Position numbers and translations under genes: made by a program. The notes beneath the pieces are model-generated. The model did not search any database. It saw only the letters and a program-made list of their open reading frames with translations, and was not told where the DNA came from. From JAGOCV01 sp049445855 (GTDB taxonomy: Bacteria; Pseudomonadota; Gammaproteobacteria; Burkholderiales; Burkholderiaceae_C), in the NCBI RefSeq assembly GCF_049445855.1, contig NZ_JBMSDV010000001.1, positions 310,001-374,000 on the forward strand: a stretch of 64,000 nt of DNA. Reading direction: 5' to 3'. Positions within the stretch are counted from its first letter, which is position 1, and every line of letters begins with the position of its first letter. Below, piece by piece: positions 33,103-41,827 of this stretch.

Positions 33103-33525
33103 TCAGGCCGACGGACTCCATCCGGCCAGTCGCGCCGCCAGATCGCGCACGTCCTGCGAAATGCCCGCTGCTTCGCTCGCGGTCCCGGCGTCCAGCGATT
33201 CGACGAGCCGCGCCAGCGTCTGCGCGTGCGGCGTGAGCGGGCCGAAGAAACGCACGCGGGGCGTGGCCGAAGCATCGGCGACATCCGCGATCAGCAGCGT
33301 CGGGAAGGTCTCCACCTCCACGTCGCCCACGAGATCGGCCTCGTCCTCTATGTCCACCCACAGCACGTGCAGGCCCGCATGGCGCGCGGCCACCTCGTCG
33401 AAGAGCGGACGGTATTCGCGGCAGGTGCCGCACCACTCGGCACACAGGCACACCAGCAGGCGCCGGGCCGGCGGGGTGGCAGCCACGGCAGGAGTCGCGT
33501 CAGGGACAGGAAGCGAAGCAGTCAT
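33103..33525 (-). CDS. Small thioredoxin-fold protein
   Basis: 140 residues. After a flexible Ala/Pro leader of about 20 residues comes a thioredoxin fold with the redox motif WCGTC (cysteines 32 and 35) and the cis-proline segment VETFPTLLIAD. No signal peptide is convincing, so it is probably cytoplasmic. It differs from canonical thioredoxin in the active site (CGTC instead of CGPC) and in a C-terminal helical extension. Role unknown; might reduce a specific partner. The stop lies seven bases from the convergent P450 stop. Confidence 0.9.
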   Translation of the reverse strand: MTASLPVPDATPAVAATPPARRLLVCLCAEWCGTCREYRPLFDEVAARHAGLHVLWVDIEDEADLVGDVEVETFPTLLIADVADASATPRVRFFGPLTPHAQTLARLVESLDAGTASEAAGISQDVRDLAARLAGWSPSA

Positions 33526-33641
33526 GAGGGGCGGAAGTGGAGAAAAGTCTTGTCACCGGAAAGCTTGACTATTGTGGCCGCAACTGAAAAATGCCGTGAT
33601 CGGGCGCAAGAAACGCAGCAAGAAACACAAGGAGACAGACG

Positions 33642-34004
33642 ATGAACACCCAGACCAGCACGACCCACCCGGCTGCTACAGCGGGCCACACTCCGGTCGA
33701 CCCGCGCAGCTTCGCAAGCTTCGCCGAGTTCTACCCGTTCTACCTCACCGAGCACAGCGACCGCACCTGCCGCCGCCTGCATTTCGTCGGGTCTACGCTG
33801 TCGCTGGCCTGTCTGGCGGCGTTGCTGCTCACCGGCAACGGCTGGTGGCTGCTGGCGGGCCTGCTCTGCGGTTACGGGTTCGCCTGGATCGGCCACTTCG
33901 GCTTCGAGAAGAACAAGCCGGCCTCGTTCAAGCGCCCGCTGTACAGCTTCATGGGCGACTGGGTGATGTACAAGGACATCTGGACGGGGCGAATTCCTTT
34001 CTGA
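33642..34004 (+). CDS. DUF962/Mpo1-like membrane protein
   Basis: 120 residues, start supported by AAGGAGACAGACG. The domain signature is clear: FAEFYPFYLTEHSDRTCRRLHFVGS, then two membrane segments, then WIGHFGFEKNKPASFKRPLYSFMGDW. Histidines in these motifs are conserved throughout the family. Yeast Mpo1 of the same family is an Fe(II)-dependent dioxygenase in alpha-oxidation of 2-hydroxy fatty acids; the bacterial role is not established. The N-terminal Thr/His-rich stretch of about 15 residues seems disordered. Confidence 0.9.
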   Translation: MNTQTSTTHPAATAGHTPVDPRSFASFAEFYPFYLTEHSDRTCRRLHFVGSTLSLACLAALLLTGNGWWLLAGLLCGYGFAWIGHFGFEKNKPASFKRPLYSFMGDWVMYKDIWTGRIPF

Positions 34005-34138
34005 AAGCTTTCACTTCTGTGTAACAGCCGGGCAAAGGCGGACAACCCTGTCTGCCGGAGCAGGCCTTCATGCGTCTTTGCGGTCTGGGCACGCAATCTG
34101 CTTGAACTTTTGGGCGTGCCTCCCACTCTGTTTTTGCC

Positions 34139-35026
34139 ATGAAACTCCGCCACGCCCTCCTGAGTGTCTTCGCCGGCATCGTGCTGCTGGCGGGTTGTTC
34201 GTCGCTGGACGAAAAGCAGCGCGAATGGATTTTCCAGCCCAGCGATCGCAGCTGGGGCGCCGCCATGACCGACGGCATGCAGGACGTGTGGATCGAGTTC
34301 GATTCCAAGGTCAGTGGCGAGCCTACCAAGTTGCACGCCCTGTGGATGGCCGGCCCGCCCGAAGCCGGTGCCAACGGACCCGTGCTGCTTTACCTGCACG
34401 GCGCGCGCTGGAACGTCAGTGGCTCGGCCGGCCGCATCCGCCGCATGCAGGAACTCGGCTTCTCGGTGCTGGCCATCGACTACCGCGGCTTCGGCAAGAG
34501 TACCAATGTGCTCCCTTCCGAAGACAGCGCTTACGAAGACGCCAAGCAGGCCTGGGACTGGCTGGCCAGGAAGCACCCGACCCAGCCGCGCTACATCTTC
34601 GGCCACTCGCTCGGCGGTGCCATCGGCATCGACCTGGCCACGCGGGTCAAGGACGAAAGCGGTCTCATCGTGGAAGGCACGTTCACGTCGATCCCTGAAG
34701 TCGTCGCCACCTTCAAATGGGGCTGGCTGCCCGTCAGCGGCCTGATCACCCAGCGATTCGAATCGCTGCGCAAGATCGACAAGATCGGCTCGCCCCTGCT
34801 GGTGGTGCACGGCTCGAACGACAGCCTGATCCTCCCATCGCTCGGCCGCAAGCTCTACGAAGCGGCCATCGACCCCAAGCGCTTCGTGCTCGTGGAAGGC
34901 GGCTCGCACCACAGCACCAATTCCGTCGGCCAGGACCAGTACCGTGAGGCGTTGCGCGACCTGTTCGGCTGGCAGCCTGCCTTCGGCGGCTTGAAGACGG
35001 CGAGCGAGGCGGGCGCGCGGCTGTAA
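34139..35026 (+). CDS. Alpha/beta hydrolase lipoprotein
   Basis: 295 residues. The N terminus is a lipoprotein signal with lipobox LAGC and the lipidated cysteine at residue 20; Ser at +2 fits outer-membrane sorting. The hydrolase domain shows VLLYLHGARWNVSGS, VLAIDYRGFGKST, and the nucleophile serine 157 in YIFGHSLGGAIGI; VVHGSNDSLI and EGGSHHSTNS contain the probable Asp and His. Resembles the BAAT/DLH-like YfhR/ABHD13 group (Bem46-like). A hairpin GGTGCAA/TTGCACC at 35052-35071 follows the stop but has no T-tract. Confidence 0.9.
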   Translation: MKLRHALLSVFAGIVLLAGCSSLDEKQREWIFQPSDRSWGAAMTDGMQDVWIEFDSKVSGEPTKLHALWMAGPPEAGANGPVLLYLHGARWNVSGSAGRIRRMQELGFSVLAIDYRGFGKSTNVLPSEDSAYEDAKQAWDWLARKHPTQPRYIFGHSLGGAIGIDLATRVKDESGLIVEGTFTSIPEVVATFKWGWLPVSGLITQRFESLRKIDKIGSPLLVVHGSNDSLILPSLGRKLYEAAIDPKRFVLVEGGSHHSTNSVGQDQYREALRDLFGWQPAFGGLKTASEAGARL

Positions 35027-35161
35027 GTCGCCCAGCATCAACGCTTGCGCAGGTGCAATGGACTTTGCACCCATACGCGGATCAACTGGTGTTCTTGTTC
35101 ACGCGGAGTGGAGCAAGTAAGCTAGCGGCCGACCGGGCCGATTTGCCTACGTCAAAACTCA

Positions 35162-36652
35162 ATGCATAAACCGCTTCCCGTGTGTGCCAGCCATTCGCTT
35201 GCGTTACGCGCCGCGACGGGCCTTGCAGTTCTGCTTCTCGTTCTACCTGCTATTGCTGCGAATAGCGCAGTCGCACCTATTGACCGGCAGCAAGAAATTT
35301 CTCCCGTTTCGTCCAGCGAGGCCTGTTCGTCCACACAGATCACGCGTTTCGATCGCGCGTCTGACTTGCGCAAACTGGCCCGAAATTGCAGCGATCAGGC
35401 AGGCACCATGCGCGTGCTGCGACACCTCAACGGACGGGAGCCCCCGAAGGCGACTTCGATCACCTTGCAGCCAGCGTCCGATCTTCTGCACAGTGTGCGG
35501 TCCAGCTACGACATGGACGTGTTCTTTAATTCTTTTGAGGCCTATCCGCCAGACGAGGCCTTCGAAAAGCTTGACGCCTTGTTTACAAAGCTGGCATCGA
35601 CTTACAGGATCGAAAAACTGTCAATGGTCGGGTCCGCAGACGTGTTCGAGAAGAACGCACGCGCGGGAGACCTTGCATCTCAACGCATCGATTTTCTGCG
35701 TCGCTATCTGGCAGGTGCGGGCATTTCGCCCGACCATGTATCGCAGCGCATTGAAGTCGTCAATTCAGCCGACACGACCGATGGACGCGCGCAGGATCGA
35801 AGTGTGCGGATCAAGATACGCGCACTGAAATTCCGGGATCCGGCCGTCGCGTCCGGCGCGCCACCGACGCCGCCGGTTTATCCGCTTCTGTCCAAAAGGC
35901 TTGGTGAAGAAGGCTTGGTTCTCGTCAGCGTGGTGCTTGACATGTATGGCTTGCCCAAGGAAACGACCTTGAAGCGATCCAGTGGATTCCCTCGTCTGGA
36001 CGAAGCAGCAGTCGATGCCGTGTCCGGTTGGTACTTCACTCCAGGAATGCAAAACGGCTATCCAGTGTCCGGATCGATCGACGTTCCGGTGCGATTCGTC
36101 TTGCAATCCAGCCTGCCGCAACAAGGTTCCGACTCACAGCGAATGCAGGTTCAGGATCTGAAAGCACGCGCCGCCACACTTCCGCCCTCGGAAGGAAAGA
36201 CAGAGTTGGCCAAGCTGATCGCAGAAATAGAGAAACGCCTGTCGGGGGAAAAGTTTGATGCAGCCGTCAAAGACCAGACGGCCATGTCTCCTACGATCAC
36301 CGCCTATCGCGCCAAAGCTCTCCGTCGTATCGAAGATTGCGGGACACGTTACTGGCCCGTACACAACAGCGTACGGCTCTATGGAAGCGGTCGCATCAGG
36401 TTTGCGATCAATCGGGCAGGCCTGCTTCTCGGCACGGAGATTGTCAGTTCAAGCGGCGACATCCGGCTCGATCGCCATATCCAGGCCGCCGTGACCGCCA
36501 CCGCGCCGTTCGGGCCCCTTCCGGCAGAACCTGCCAATGACCCGCCCGTGGACAGCCTGGTCCTGGAGGTACGCTTCAACTTCAAGCGGGACGCAGACGA
36601 TCTTCCAGACTTGCCCGAAGGCGAACGCTGCCGGTGGAGCGGCCAACGGTAA
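35162..36652 (+). CDS. Periplasmic OmpA-like protein with two TonB-C-like domains
   Basis: 496 residues. A signal peptide (about 1-33, cleavage near AIAA-N) is followed by an OmpA-like domain at about 115-220 (MVGSADVFEKNA, LRRYLAGAGI, GRAQDRSVRIKI), a TonB C-terminal-like domain at about 235-315 (PPVYPLLSKRLGEEGLVLVS, KRSSGFPRLDEAAVDAVSGW) and a second, more divergent one at about 395-475. Between them lies a charged, helical linker (330-370). TonB-C domains normally touch outer-membrane receptors and OmpA domains hold peptidoglycan, so it may bridge wall and outer membrane; this is inference. No TonB box, ExbB or ExbD gene nearby. GC is visibly lower (52% and 48% in two 60-base lines counted). 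No clear ribosome binding site. Confidence 0.72.
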   Translation: MHKPLPVCASHSLALRAATGLAVLLLVLPAIAANSAVAPIDRQQEISPVSSSEACSSTQITRFDRASDLRKLARNCSDQAGTMRVLRHLNGREPPKATSITLQPASDLLHSVRSSYDMDVFFNSFEAYPPDEAFEKLDALFTKLASTYRIEKLSMVGSADVFEKNARAGDLASQRIDFLRRYLAGAGISPDHVSQRIEVVNSADTTDGRAQDRSVRIKIRALKFRDPAVASGAPPTPPVYPLLSKRLGEEGLVLVSVVLDMYGLPKETTLKRSSGFPRLDEAAVDAVSGWYFTPGMQNGYPVSGSIDVPVRFVLQSSLPQQGSDSQRMQVQDLKARAATLPPSEGKTELAKLIAEIEKRLSGEKFDAAVKDQTAMSPTITAYRAKALRRIEDCGTRYWPVHNSVRLYGSGRIRFAINRAGLLLGTEIVSSSGDIRLDRHIQAAVTATAPFGPLPAEPANDPPVDSLVLEVRFNFKRDADDLPDLPEGERCRWSGQR

Positions 36653-36668
36653 CCGGGATGCGCGACGG

Positions 36669-37253
36669 TCAGCGCGTGGCTGGCACGAAGATGAAAATGG
36701 GACCTGGATTGCAAGAAGTGGTTGTCGGCACCCATTTGTAGGGTGCCTGTTTGAGCTTGCCCTTGAACTGGGGATAGTCGCGATCGACCATGGCTGCGGC
36801 CTCCGTCAACCTGTTCTGCAGTTGGACCGAAAGCCGGCCTGAAGGCTGGAACTCGAAATCAGCGATGTAGATCGCCTCGCCCGCGGGGACATCAAATACC
36901 GCGACTTTCTGATCGCCACATGCGTCGTAAGGGGTGCCCGCGAATGGCCCCTGCCCCCACACGAAAGCACGCACTACGCCGAGCGTTTGCCCCGTCCTGG
37001 CTTTGGATACGAGGTAACCGTCCTGTCCTTTGCCAGCGATCGCGGCGTTGAGCCAAGGATTCACATGGAATCGATCGTTGCGTAGATCTCCGGGAAAGAC
37101 ATAGAGGCCAATCGTTTCGATCGGCTTCACACCGATCACGATAAGGCTCTCGTCCGCATTGACAACACTGCCCGGAGCCAGATGGCGCGTTCCACATGCG
37201 ACGCAAAGCAAGCACGCCGCCAGCGCCACAAGTCGGTGGATCAGATTGGCCAT
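36669..37253 (-). CDS. Probable secreted or lipidated protein of unknown function
   Basis: 194 residues from MANLIHRLVAL, with GAGGGAAA upstream. The hydrophobic N terminus ends in CLLCVACG; a cysteine at residue 20 could be lipidated but position -3 is Cys, so the lipobox is imperfect. The rest is soluble and beta-rich, with Cys residues in YDACGDQ and TSCNPGP that could form a disulfide, and ends FIFVPATR. I do not recognise the family. It sits inside the lower-GC block between the OmpA/TonB-C gene, with which it is convergent (16 bases between stops), and the divergent dehydrogenase-like gene. Confidence 0.65.
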   Translation of the reverse strand: MANLIHRLVALAACLLCVACGTRHLAPGSVVNADESLIVIGVKPIETIGLYVFPGDLRNDRFHVNPWLNAAIAGKGQDGYLVSKARTGQTLGVVRAFVWGQGPFAGTPYDACGDQKVAVFDVPAGEAIYIADFEFQPSGRLSVQLQNRLTEAAAMVDRDYPQFKGKLKQAPYKWVPTTTSCNPGPIFIFVPATR

Positions 37254-37353
37254 GAAATTTCCCTCGATCAGTTTTGGGACGGACGGACATCGTAACTCCA
37301 GCACCGCCCAGCAACCGCAACAGGCTTCGCGCGCGAAGGCAGAATCGAGCCCC

Positions 37354-38457
37354 ATGAAGGCTCTCATTCTCGGTGGGTATGGCAATTTCGGTGCACGCAT
37401 CTGTCGCACATTGGCAGCGGACCCGGATATCGAGTTACTGATCGCCGGGCGGGACAGTGCCCGAGCCAATGTCCTGGCTGCAGAACTCGGCCCACGATCA
37501 ACCGGGCTGGCGCTCGATCTCGGCGCGAACGACCTTTCCCGGCGCATCGCCAAATTGGACATCGGGGTTGTCCTTCATACGGCCGGACCTTTCCAGGCAC
37601 AAGGCTATGCCGTCGCACAGGCAGCAGCGCACGCCGGCGCGCACTATCTCGATCTCGCTGACGGTCGCCGCTTCGTGTGCGACTTTCCCGCCGCGCTGGA
37701 CGCCGCGTTCCGCGAGGCTGGACGCACAGCCATCAGCGGTGCGAGCACCGTACCAGCACTGTCATCGGCGGTGGTCGACCATCTGGGTGCCGGCTGGCAG
37801 CACATCGACGGCATCGACATCTGCATCGCGCCCGCGCAGACGGCGCCGCGTGGCGATGCCACGCTTGCTGCCGTGCTCAGTTATTGCGGCGAGACCGTGC
37901 CCGTGTGGCGCGGAGGTGGCTGGCAAGCCGGACGCGGATGGGGCGGTCTGCATCGCGAAAGTTTTGCGCGCATGAAACCGCGACTCAGTGCCCTTTGCGA
38001 CATTCCGGATCTGGAGCTTTTTCCGGCTTACTACGCTGTGCGGGACCGCGTGATGTTCCGTGCAGCAGTCGAAGTCGGCCTATCGCAACGGATCTTTGCC
38101 GTCCTCGCCGCGCTTCGTGCTGCGCGGCTCATTCCGTCCCCTGCACGCTGGGCTGGCATCCTCAACAGGCTCGGTGGACTGCTGGACCCGTTCGGTTCGG
38201 GCCTTGGCGGCATGGTGGTGCGCGTCACGGGCGTCGGTGCGCACGGAAAGCTGGCGAAAGCTGCGTGGCACATTGCTGCGGACAATGACCATGGACCAGA
38301 AATTCCCTGCATGGCAGCAATACTGCTGACACGCCGCCTTGCGCGTGGTCCTGCACTGCCGGTCGGGGCGTTCACAGCGGCGGGGCATCTTGCCTTGCAG
38401 GACTTCACACCCGAATTCGCGCGATGGGGCATGCAGACGGACGTCGAGAAGAACTGA
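37354..38457 (+). CDS. Saccharopine-dehydrogenase-like NAD(P)-binding protein
   Basis: 367 residues. A Rossmann fold opens at the N terminus (MKALILGGYGNFGARICRTL, GGxGxxG motif), followed by LIAGRDSARAN for the NADP-ribose and HTAGPFQAQGYAVAQAAAHAG, YLDLADGRRF, typical of the Sacchrp_dh_NADP group. The C-terminal catalytic part is less conserved. Members include saccharopine reductase-like and trans-acting enoyl reductase-like proteins; true activity unknown. The next gene (SRPBCC) starts one base after the stop, so the pair is coupled. Confidence 0.85.
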   Translation: MKALILGGYGNFGARICRTLAADPDIELLIAGRDSARANVLAAELGPRSTGLALDLGANDLSRRIAKLDIGVVLHTAGPFQAQGYAVAQAAAHAGAHYLDLADGRRFVCDFPAALDAAFREAGRTAISGASTVPALSSAVVDHLGAGWQHIDGIDICIAPAQTAPRGDATLAAVLSYCGETVPVWRGGGWQAGRGWGGLHRESFARMKPRLSALCDIPDLELFPAYYAVRDRVMFRAAVEVGLSQRIFAVLAALRAARLIPSPARWAGILNRLGGLLDPFGSGLGGMVVRVTGVGAHGKLAKAAWHIAADNDHGPEIPCMAAILLTRRLARGPALPVGAFTAAGHLALQDFTPEFARWGMQTDVEKN

Positions 38458-38458
38458 C

Positions 38459-38974
38459 ATGGCACACCGCAAACTCGAATTCATCATGCCCGCACCCGCC
38501 TCGGTGGTGTTCGACGCGTTCCACTATCACGCGTGGCGCGTCCACTGGGACTCTCTGGTTTCGCGGACGCAGGTGGAGGGTGGCGCACCGTGCCCGTCCG
38601 TGGGTGCCATTAGTGAGAACAATGGGGCCGGGCTACTGGGCGGCATCTCGATGCGCACACGCTTCGTGTCTTACGAGCCCGGTGTACTGGCAGCGGCGAG
38701 CATGATCGAGCCGTCGTTTCCCTTCTCGCGCTGGGCTGCATCCATGCGCCATGCAGAAGCGCCGAACGGGTTTTCGGTGCTCGTCTACACCTACACATTC
38801 GACGTCATGCCGGCCCGTCTGAAATGGGCACTGGAGCCCGTGGTGGACTCGATGTTCCTGCGCGCCACGCGCAAACGGTTCCAGCGGTTGCAAGTCTTTC
38901 TGGCAGGGCACGCCCATGAGGTGCGCGAATGGCAGGAAAAACCCCTCACTGTTCACGCCACACATACATCTTGA
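38459..38974 (+). CDS. SRPBCC-like (START superfamily) protein
   Basis: 171 residues, starting one base after the preceding stop. MAHRKLEFIMPAPASVVFDAFHYHAWRVHWDSLV is the opening strand and helix of polyketide-cyclase/ligand-binding SRPBCC proteins, and VYTYTFDVMPARLKWALEPVVDSMFLRATRKR the long C-terminal helix. These bind hydrophobic ligands in a deep cavity. Together with the dehydrogenase-like gene it could act on a lipid or aromatic compound; unproven. The last 29 bases overlap the 3' end of the convergent OmpA-like gene. Confidence 0.8.
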   Translation: MAHRKLEFIMPAPASVVFDAFHYHAWRVHWDSLVSRTQVEGGAPCPSVGAISENNGAGLLGGISMRTRFVSYEPGVLAAASMIEPSFPFSRWAASMRHAEAPNGFSVLVYTYTFDVMPARLKWALEPVVDSMFLRATRKRFQRLQVFLAGHAHEVREWQEKPLTVHATHTS

Positions 38975-39584
38975 TCGCGACGGAGCGGTCGCGTGCACGA
39001 CCCTCCACCGTATTTGGGTGTCGAGGTGTTCCTATGGTCAGCGTGATCGCATTGGGAGGAATACCCACGGCCTCCAGATACTGCCGGATGAATTCGGCGC
39101 GACGCAGATTCAACGCCATCCGCGGTGCTTCCCTGCGCTCGTTTTCATCGAAGTAGCCGACGATTTCGACACGACTGATCTCATTGAAACCACTCAGATG
39201 GCTTGTGAGTTGCTCCAGTCTGGTGAAAGCTGTAGGCAACGGATAGGACTGGAGCAGATAGAAGAAGACGTCGATCTCCAAGGTCACCCCAACGGTCTTG
39301 CCAGCATTGCTGGTCGGGGCCAACGAGATAGGTTTGAGTCCGGCTGGCGGGGGTAAGCGGTTGATCTTGCTCAATGCGAGAACAAAGCCGTCCGTATTCC
39401 AGCTACAGCGATCCAGCACGGCTTGCAGGTCATGCGGTGTTTCTGCGATTTCTGCGTAGATGCGGTCACACACTTTGGCGTCTTGGGGGATGGGAGGTAG
39501 AGCCTGTGCGTGAGCTGACGCCCCAAAACCCAATGCACAAGCCAGAAAGACCAACCCGCTCCGCACAGTTCTGCTTATCCACAT
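38946..39584 (-). CDS. OmpA-like periplasmic protein
   Basis: 212 residues with a signal peptide (VFLACALGFGASAHA, cleavage at AHA-Q). The C-terminal about 110 residues are OmpA-like and clearly related to the OmpA part of the protein at 35.2 kb: both have I/MDVFF, YP, G-D/A-D region, RQYLEAVGI versus RRYLAGAGI, and GRARDRSVAIKM versus GRAQDRSVRIKI. The canonical peptidoglycan motif is degenerate (VEIVGYFDENERREA). No lipobox or beta-barrel, so probably a soluble periplasmic protein. The N-terminal part has three cysteines. Function unknown. Confidence 0.78.
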   Translation of the reverse strand: MWISRTVRSGLVFLACALGFGASAHAQALPPIPQDAKVCDRIYAEIAETPHDLQAVLDRCSWNTDGFVLALSKINRLPPPAGLKPISLAPTSNAGKTVGVTLEIDVFFYLLQSYPLPTAFTRLEQLTSHLSGFNEISRVEIVGYFDENERREAPRMALNLRRAEFIRQYLEAVGIPPNAITLTIGTPRHPNTVEGRARDRSVAIKMYVWREQ

Positions 39585-39654
39585 GCCGAAATCCTAAAGG
39601 CAGCGCCCGGTGCACGCAAGGGTAATTCAGACCAGCTTCTGTTACCCTGCCCCC

Positions 39655-40905
39655 ATGACTGCCTCCTCCCCGGCACGGCCCGAGAACGCCGCCGGCTCCT
39701 CACCTTCTTCCGCCATGTCTTCCGGCCTCGTCGTGCTGGTGCTGTCGCTGCTGCTGGGCATCCAGCCGATCACGACGGACGTTTACCTGCCTGCCCTGCC
39801 TGCGCTCACACAGGGCTTCGGCGCACCGATGACGCAGGCGCAGCTCACGCTCACGGCGTTGCTGCTGGCTTTCGGCATTTCGCAGCTCGTGCTCGGGCCG
39901 CTGTCGGACCGTTTCGGGCGCCGTCCTGTCCTGTTGTGGGGCATGGGCGCGTACACCGTGGCGTCCACGGCGTGCGCGCTGGCACCGTCGATGGAAATGC
40001 TGATCCTCGCCCGGACCGTGCAGGGTGCAGCCATGGGCGCGGCGGTGATGTGCGCGCGTGCGCTGGTGCGCGACCTGTACACGCCCGAACTCGGCGCGCG
40101 CGCCATGTCGCGCGGGCTCACGGGGCTGGGCGTCATCGCCTGCCTGTGCGCGCCGGTGGGCGGCCTCGCTTCGGACATGCTGGGCTGGCGCGCGGCGCTG
40201 GCGGTGACGGCGCTGTTCGGCGCAGTCACCTTCACCATCCTCGCACTGCGATTCCGCGAGACACTGGCCGCGCCGAACGCGCGTGCGCTTCAGGCCCGCA
40301 TGATCGTGGGCAACTGGTGGCACATCGTGCGCAACCCGACGTTCATCGCCTACTGCGCGCTGTCTTCGGCGTCTTACGGCGGGCTGTTCACCTTCCTCGC
40401 ATCTTCGTCGTTCGTGTTCATCCAGGTGCTGGGTCTGTCGAAGACGCAGTACGGCATCGTGATGTTCTCGCAGTCGTTCATCTACATCTTCGGTACGCTG
40501 CTGTGCCGCCGCCTGTTGCCGCGCCTGGGTGTGCGCCGCTCGGTGTGGGTGGCAGGCTTCCTCACGCTCGCGGGCGGCACGCTGATGGGTGTGCTGTCGC
40601 TCGCAGGCGTGAAGACATGGTGGGCCGTCGCCGTGCCGTTCTGGATTTTCATGGTCGGCCACGGCGTGCACCAGCCCTGCAGCCAGAGCGGCGCGGTCGG
40701 CCCGTTCCCGCAGGCAGCAGGTGCGGCATCGGCGCTCAACGGTTTCGTGATGATGCTCGTGGCCTTCGCCATGGGCGGCTGGCTGGGCCGCAACATGGAC
40801 GGCACGGCGTTCCCGCTGACGCTGGGCATCTGGTTCTGGAGCATCGTCATCGCCACGGTGGCGTGGACGCTGGTGCAACGCCATGGCGAAGCCCGCAAGG
40901 CCTGA
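39655..40905 (+). CDS. Bcr/CflA-family multidrug efflux MFS transporter
   Basis: 416 residues from MTASSPARP (ATG 39655); a later ATG at 39715 is possible because the first 20 residues are low-complexity Ser/Pro/Ala. Twelve membrane segments. The DHA1 Bcr/CflA signature QPITTDVYLPALPALTQ appears in helix 1, and motif A is LGPLSDRFGRRPVLLWG. Such proteins export bicyclomycin, chloramphenicol, sulfonamides or peptides by proton antiport. The 3' end overlaps miaA by 23 bases, so the two are probably co-transcribed. Confidence 0.93.
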   Translation: MTASSPARPENAAGSSPSSAMSSGLVVLVLSLLLGIQPITTDVYLPALPALTQGFGAPMTQAQLTLTALLLAFGISQLVLGPLSDRFGRRPVLLWGMGAYTVASTACALAPSMEMLILARTVQGAAMGAAVMCARALVRDLYTPELGARAMSRGLTGLGVIACLCAPVGGLASDMLGWRAALAVTALFGAVTFTILALRFRETLAAPNARALQARMIVGNWWHIVRNPTFIAYCALSSASYGGLFTFLASSSFVFIQVLGLSKTQYGIVMFSQSFIYIFGTLLCRRLLPRLGVRRSVWVAGFLTLAGGTLMGVLSLAGVKTWWAVAVPFWIFMVGHGVHQPCSQSGAVGPFPQAAGAASALNGFVMMLVAFAMGGWLGRNMDGTAFPLTLGIWFWSIVIATVAWTLVQRHGEARKA

Positions 40906-41827
40906 CAGGCACAGGACGCTCGCGCTTGCCGGGCCCACGGCCTCCGGCAAGACGGCGGCAGCGCTCGCCATCGCAGCGCGGCACAACGCAGAAATCATTT
41001 CGGTGGACTCGGCGCTGGTCTACCGCCACATGGACATCGGCACCGCCAAGCCGACGGCGCAGGAGCTGGCTTCGGTGCCGCATCACCTCATCGACATCCG
41101 CGAGCCGACGCAGAGCTATTCGGCCGCCGAATTCGCGGCGGACGCAACGCGCCTCATCGGAGAAATCCATTCACGTGGCCGCGTGGCGCTGCTCGTGGGT
41201 GGCACCATGCTGTACTTCAAGGCCTTGTTCGAAGGGCTGGACCCGCTGCCACGCGCGGACACCACACTGCGCGCCGAGCTCGATGCACAGGCCGCGCGGC
41301 TCGGCTGGCCAGCCATGCATGCCGAGCTCGCGCGCGTCGACCCCGTCACCGCCGCGCGGCTGGCGCCGGCCGACAGCCAACGCATCCAGCGGGCGCTGGA
41401 AGTGCATCGGCTCACGGGCCAGCCGCTGTCGTCCTTCCACACCGGGCGCAGTGTGCGCGACGATGTGCCACCCCTCATCTCGCTCGAACCCGTGGACCGC
41501 GCATGGCTGCACGAACGCATCGCCCGGCGCTTCGACGCCATGCTCGCGGACGGCCTCATCGATGAAGTGAAGGCGCTGCGCGCACGCGGCGATCTGCAGC
41601 CGCAGATGACCTCGATGCGTTGCGTCGGTTACCGGCAGACGTGGGAGACGCTGGACGGCGACCATCCCATGGCCGAACTGCGCGACAGGGGCATCTATGC
41701 CACACGCCAGCTCGCCAAGCGGCAGATCACCTGGCTGCGTTCGATGCCGCAGCGCATCGTGGTGGCTTGCGATGCACCGGACGCGCAGTCGCAGGTGCTG
41801 GCAAAAGCACAGGAGCTCCTCACATGA
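40883..41827 (+). CDS. miaA: tRNA dimethylallyltransferase
   Basis: 314 residues. It adds a dimethylallyl group to N6 of adenosine 37 in tRNAs reading UNN codons. Walker A is AGPTASGKTAAAL near residue 16; ISVDSALVYRHMDIGTAKP, VPHHLIDIREP, LLVGGTMLYFKALFEGL and MTSMRCVGYRQTWETL are all MiaA signatures, the last with the catalytic-site region. The start lies inside the preceding MFS gene and the stop overlaps the next ABC ATPase gene (ATGA, 41824-41827). The usual neighbours mutL and hfq are not adjacent. Confidence 0.97.
   Translation: MAKPARPDRHRTLALAGPTASGKTAAALAIAARHNAEIISVDSALVYRHMDIGTAKPTAQELASVPHHLIDIREPTQSYSAAEFAADATRLIGEIHSRGRVALLVGGTMLYFKALFEGLDPLPRADTTLRAELDAQAARLGWPAMHAELARVDPVTAARLAPADSQRIQRALEVHRLTGQPLSSFHTGRSVRDDVPPLISLEPVDRAWLHERIARRFDAMLADGLIDEVKALRARGDLQPQMTSMRCVGYRQTWETLDGDHPMAELRDRGIYATRQLAKRQITWLRSMPQRIVVACDAPDAQSQVLAKAQELLT

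Noticed and set aside
35052..35071. Intrinsic terminator after the lipoprotein hydrolase
   Set aside because: The GGTGCAA/TTGCACC hairpin has a weak stem and no T-tract.
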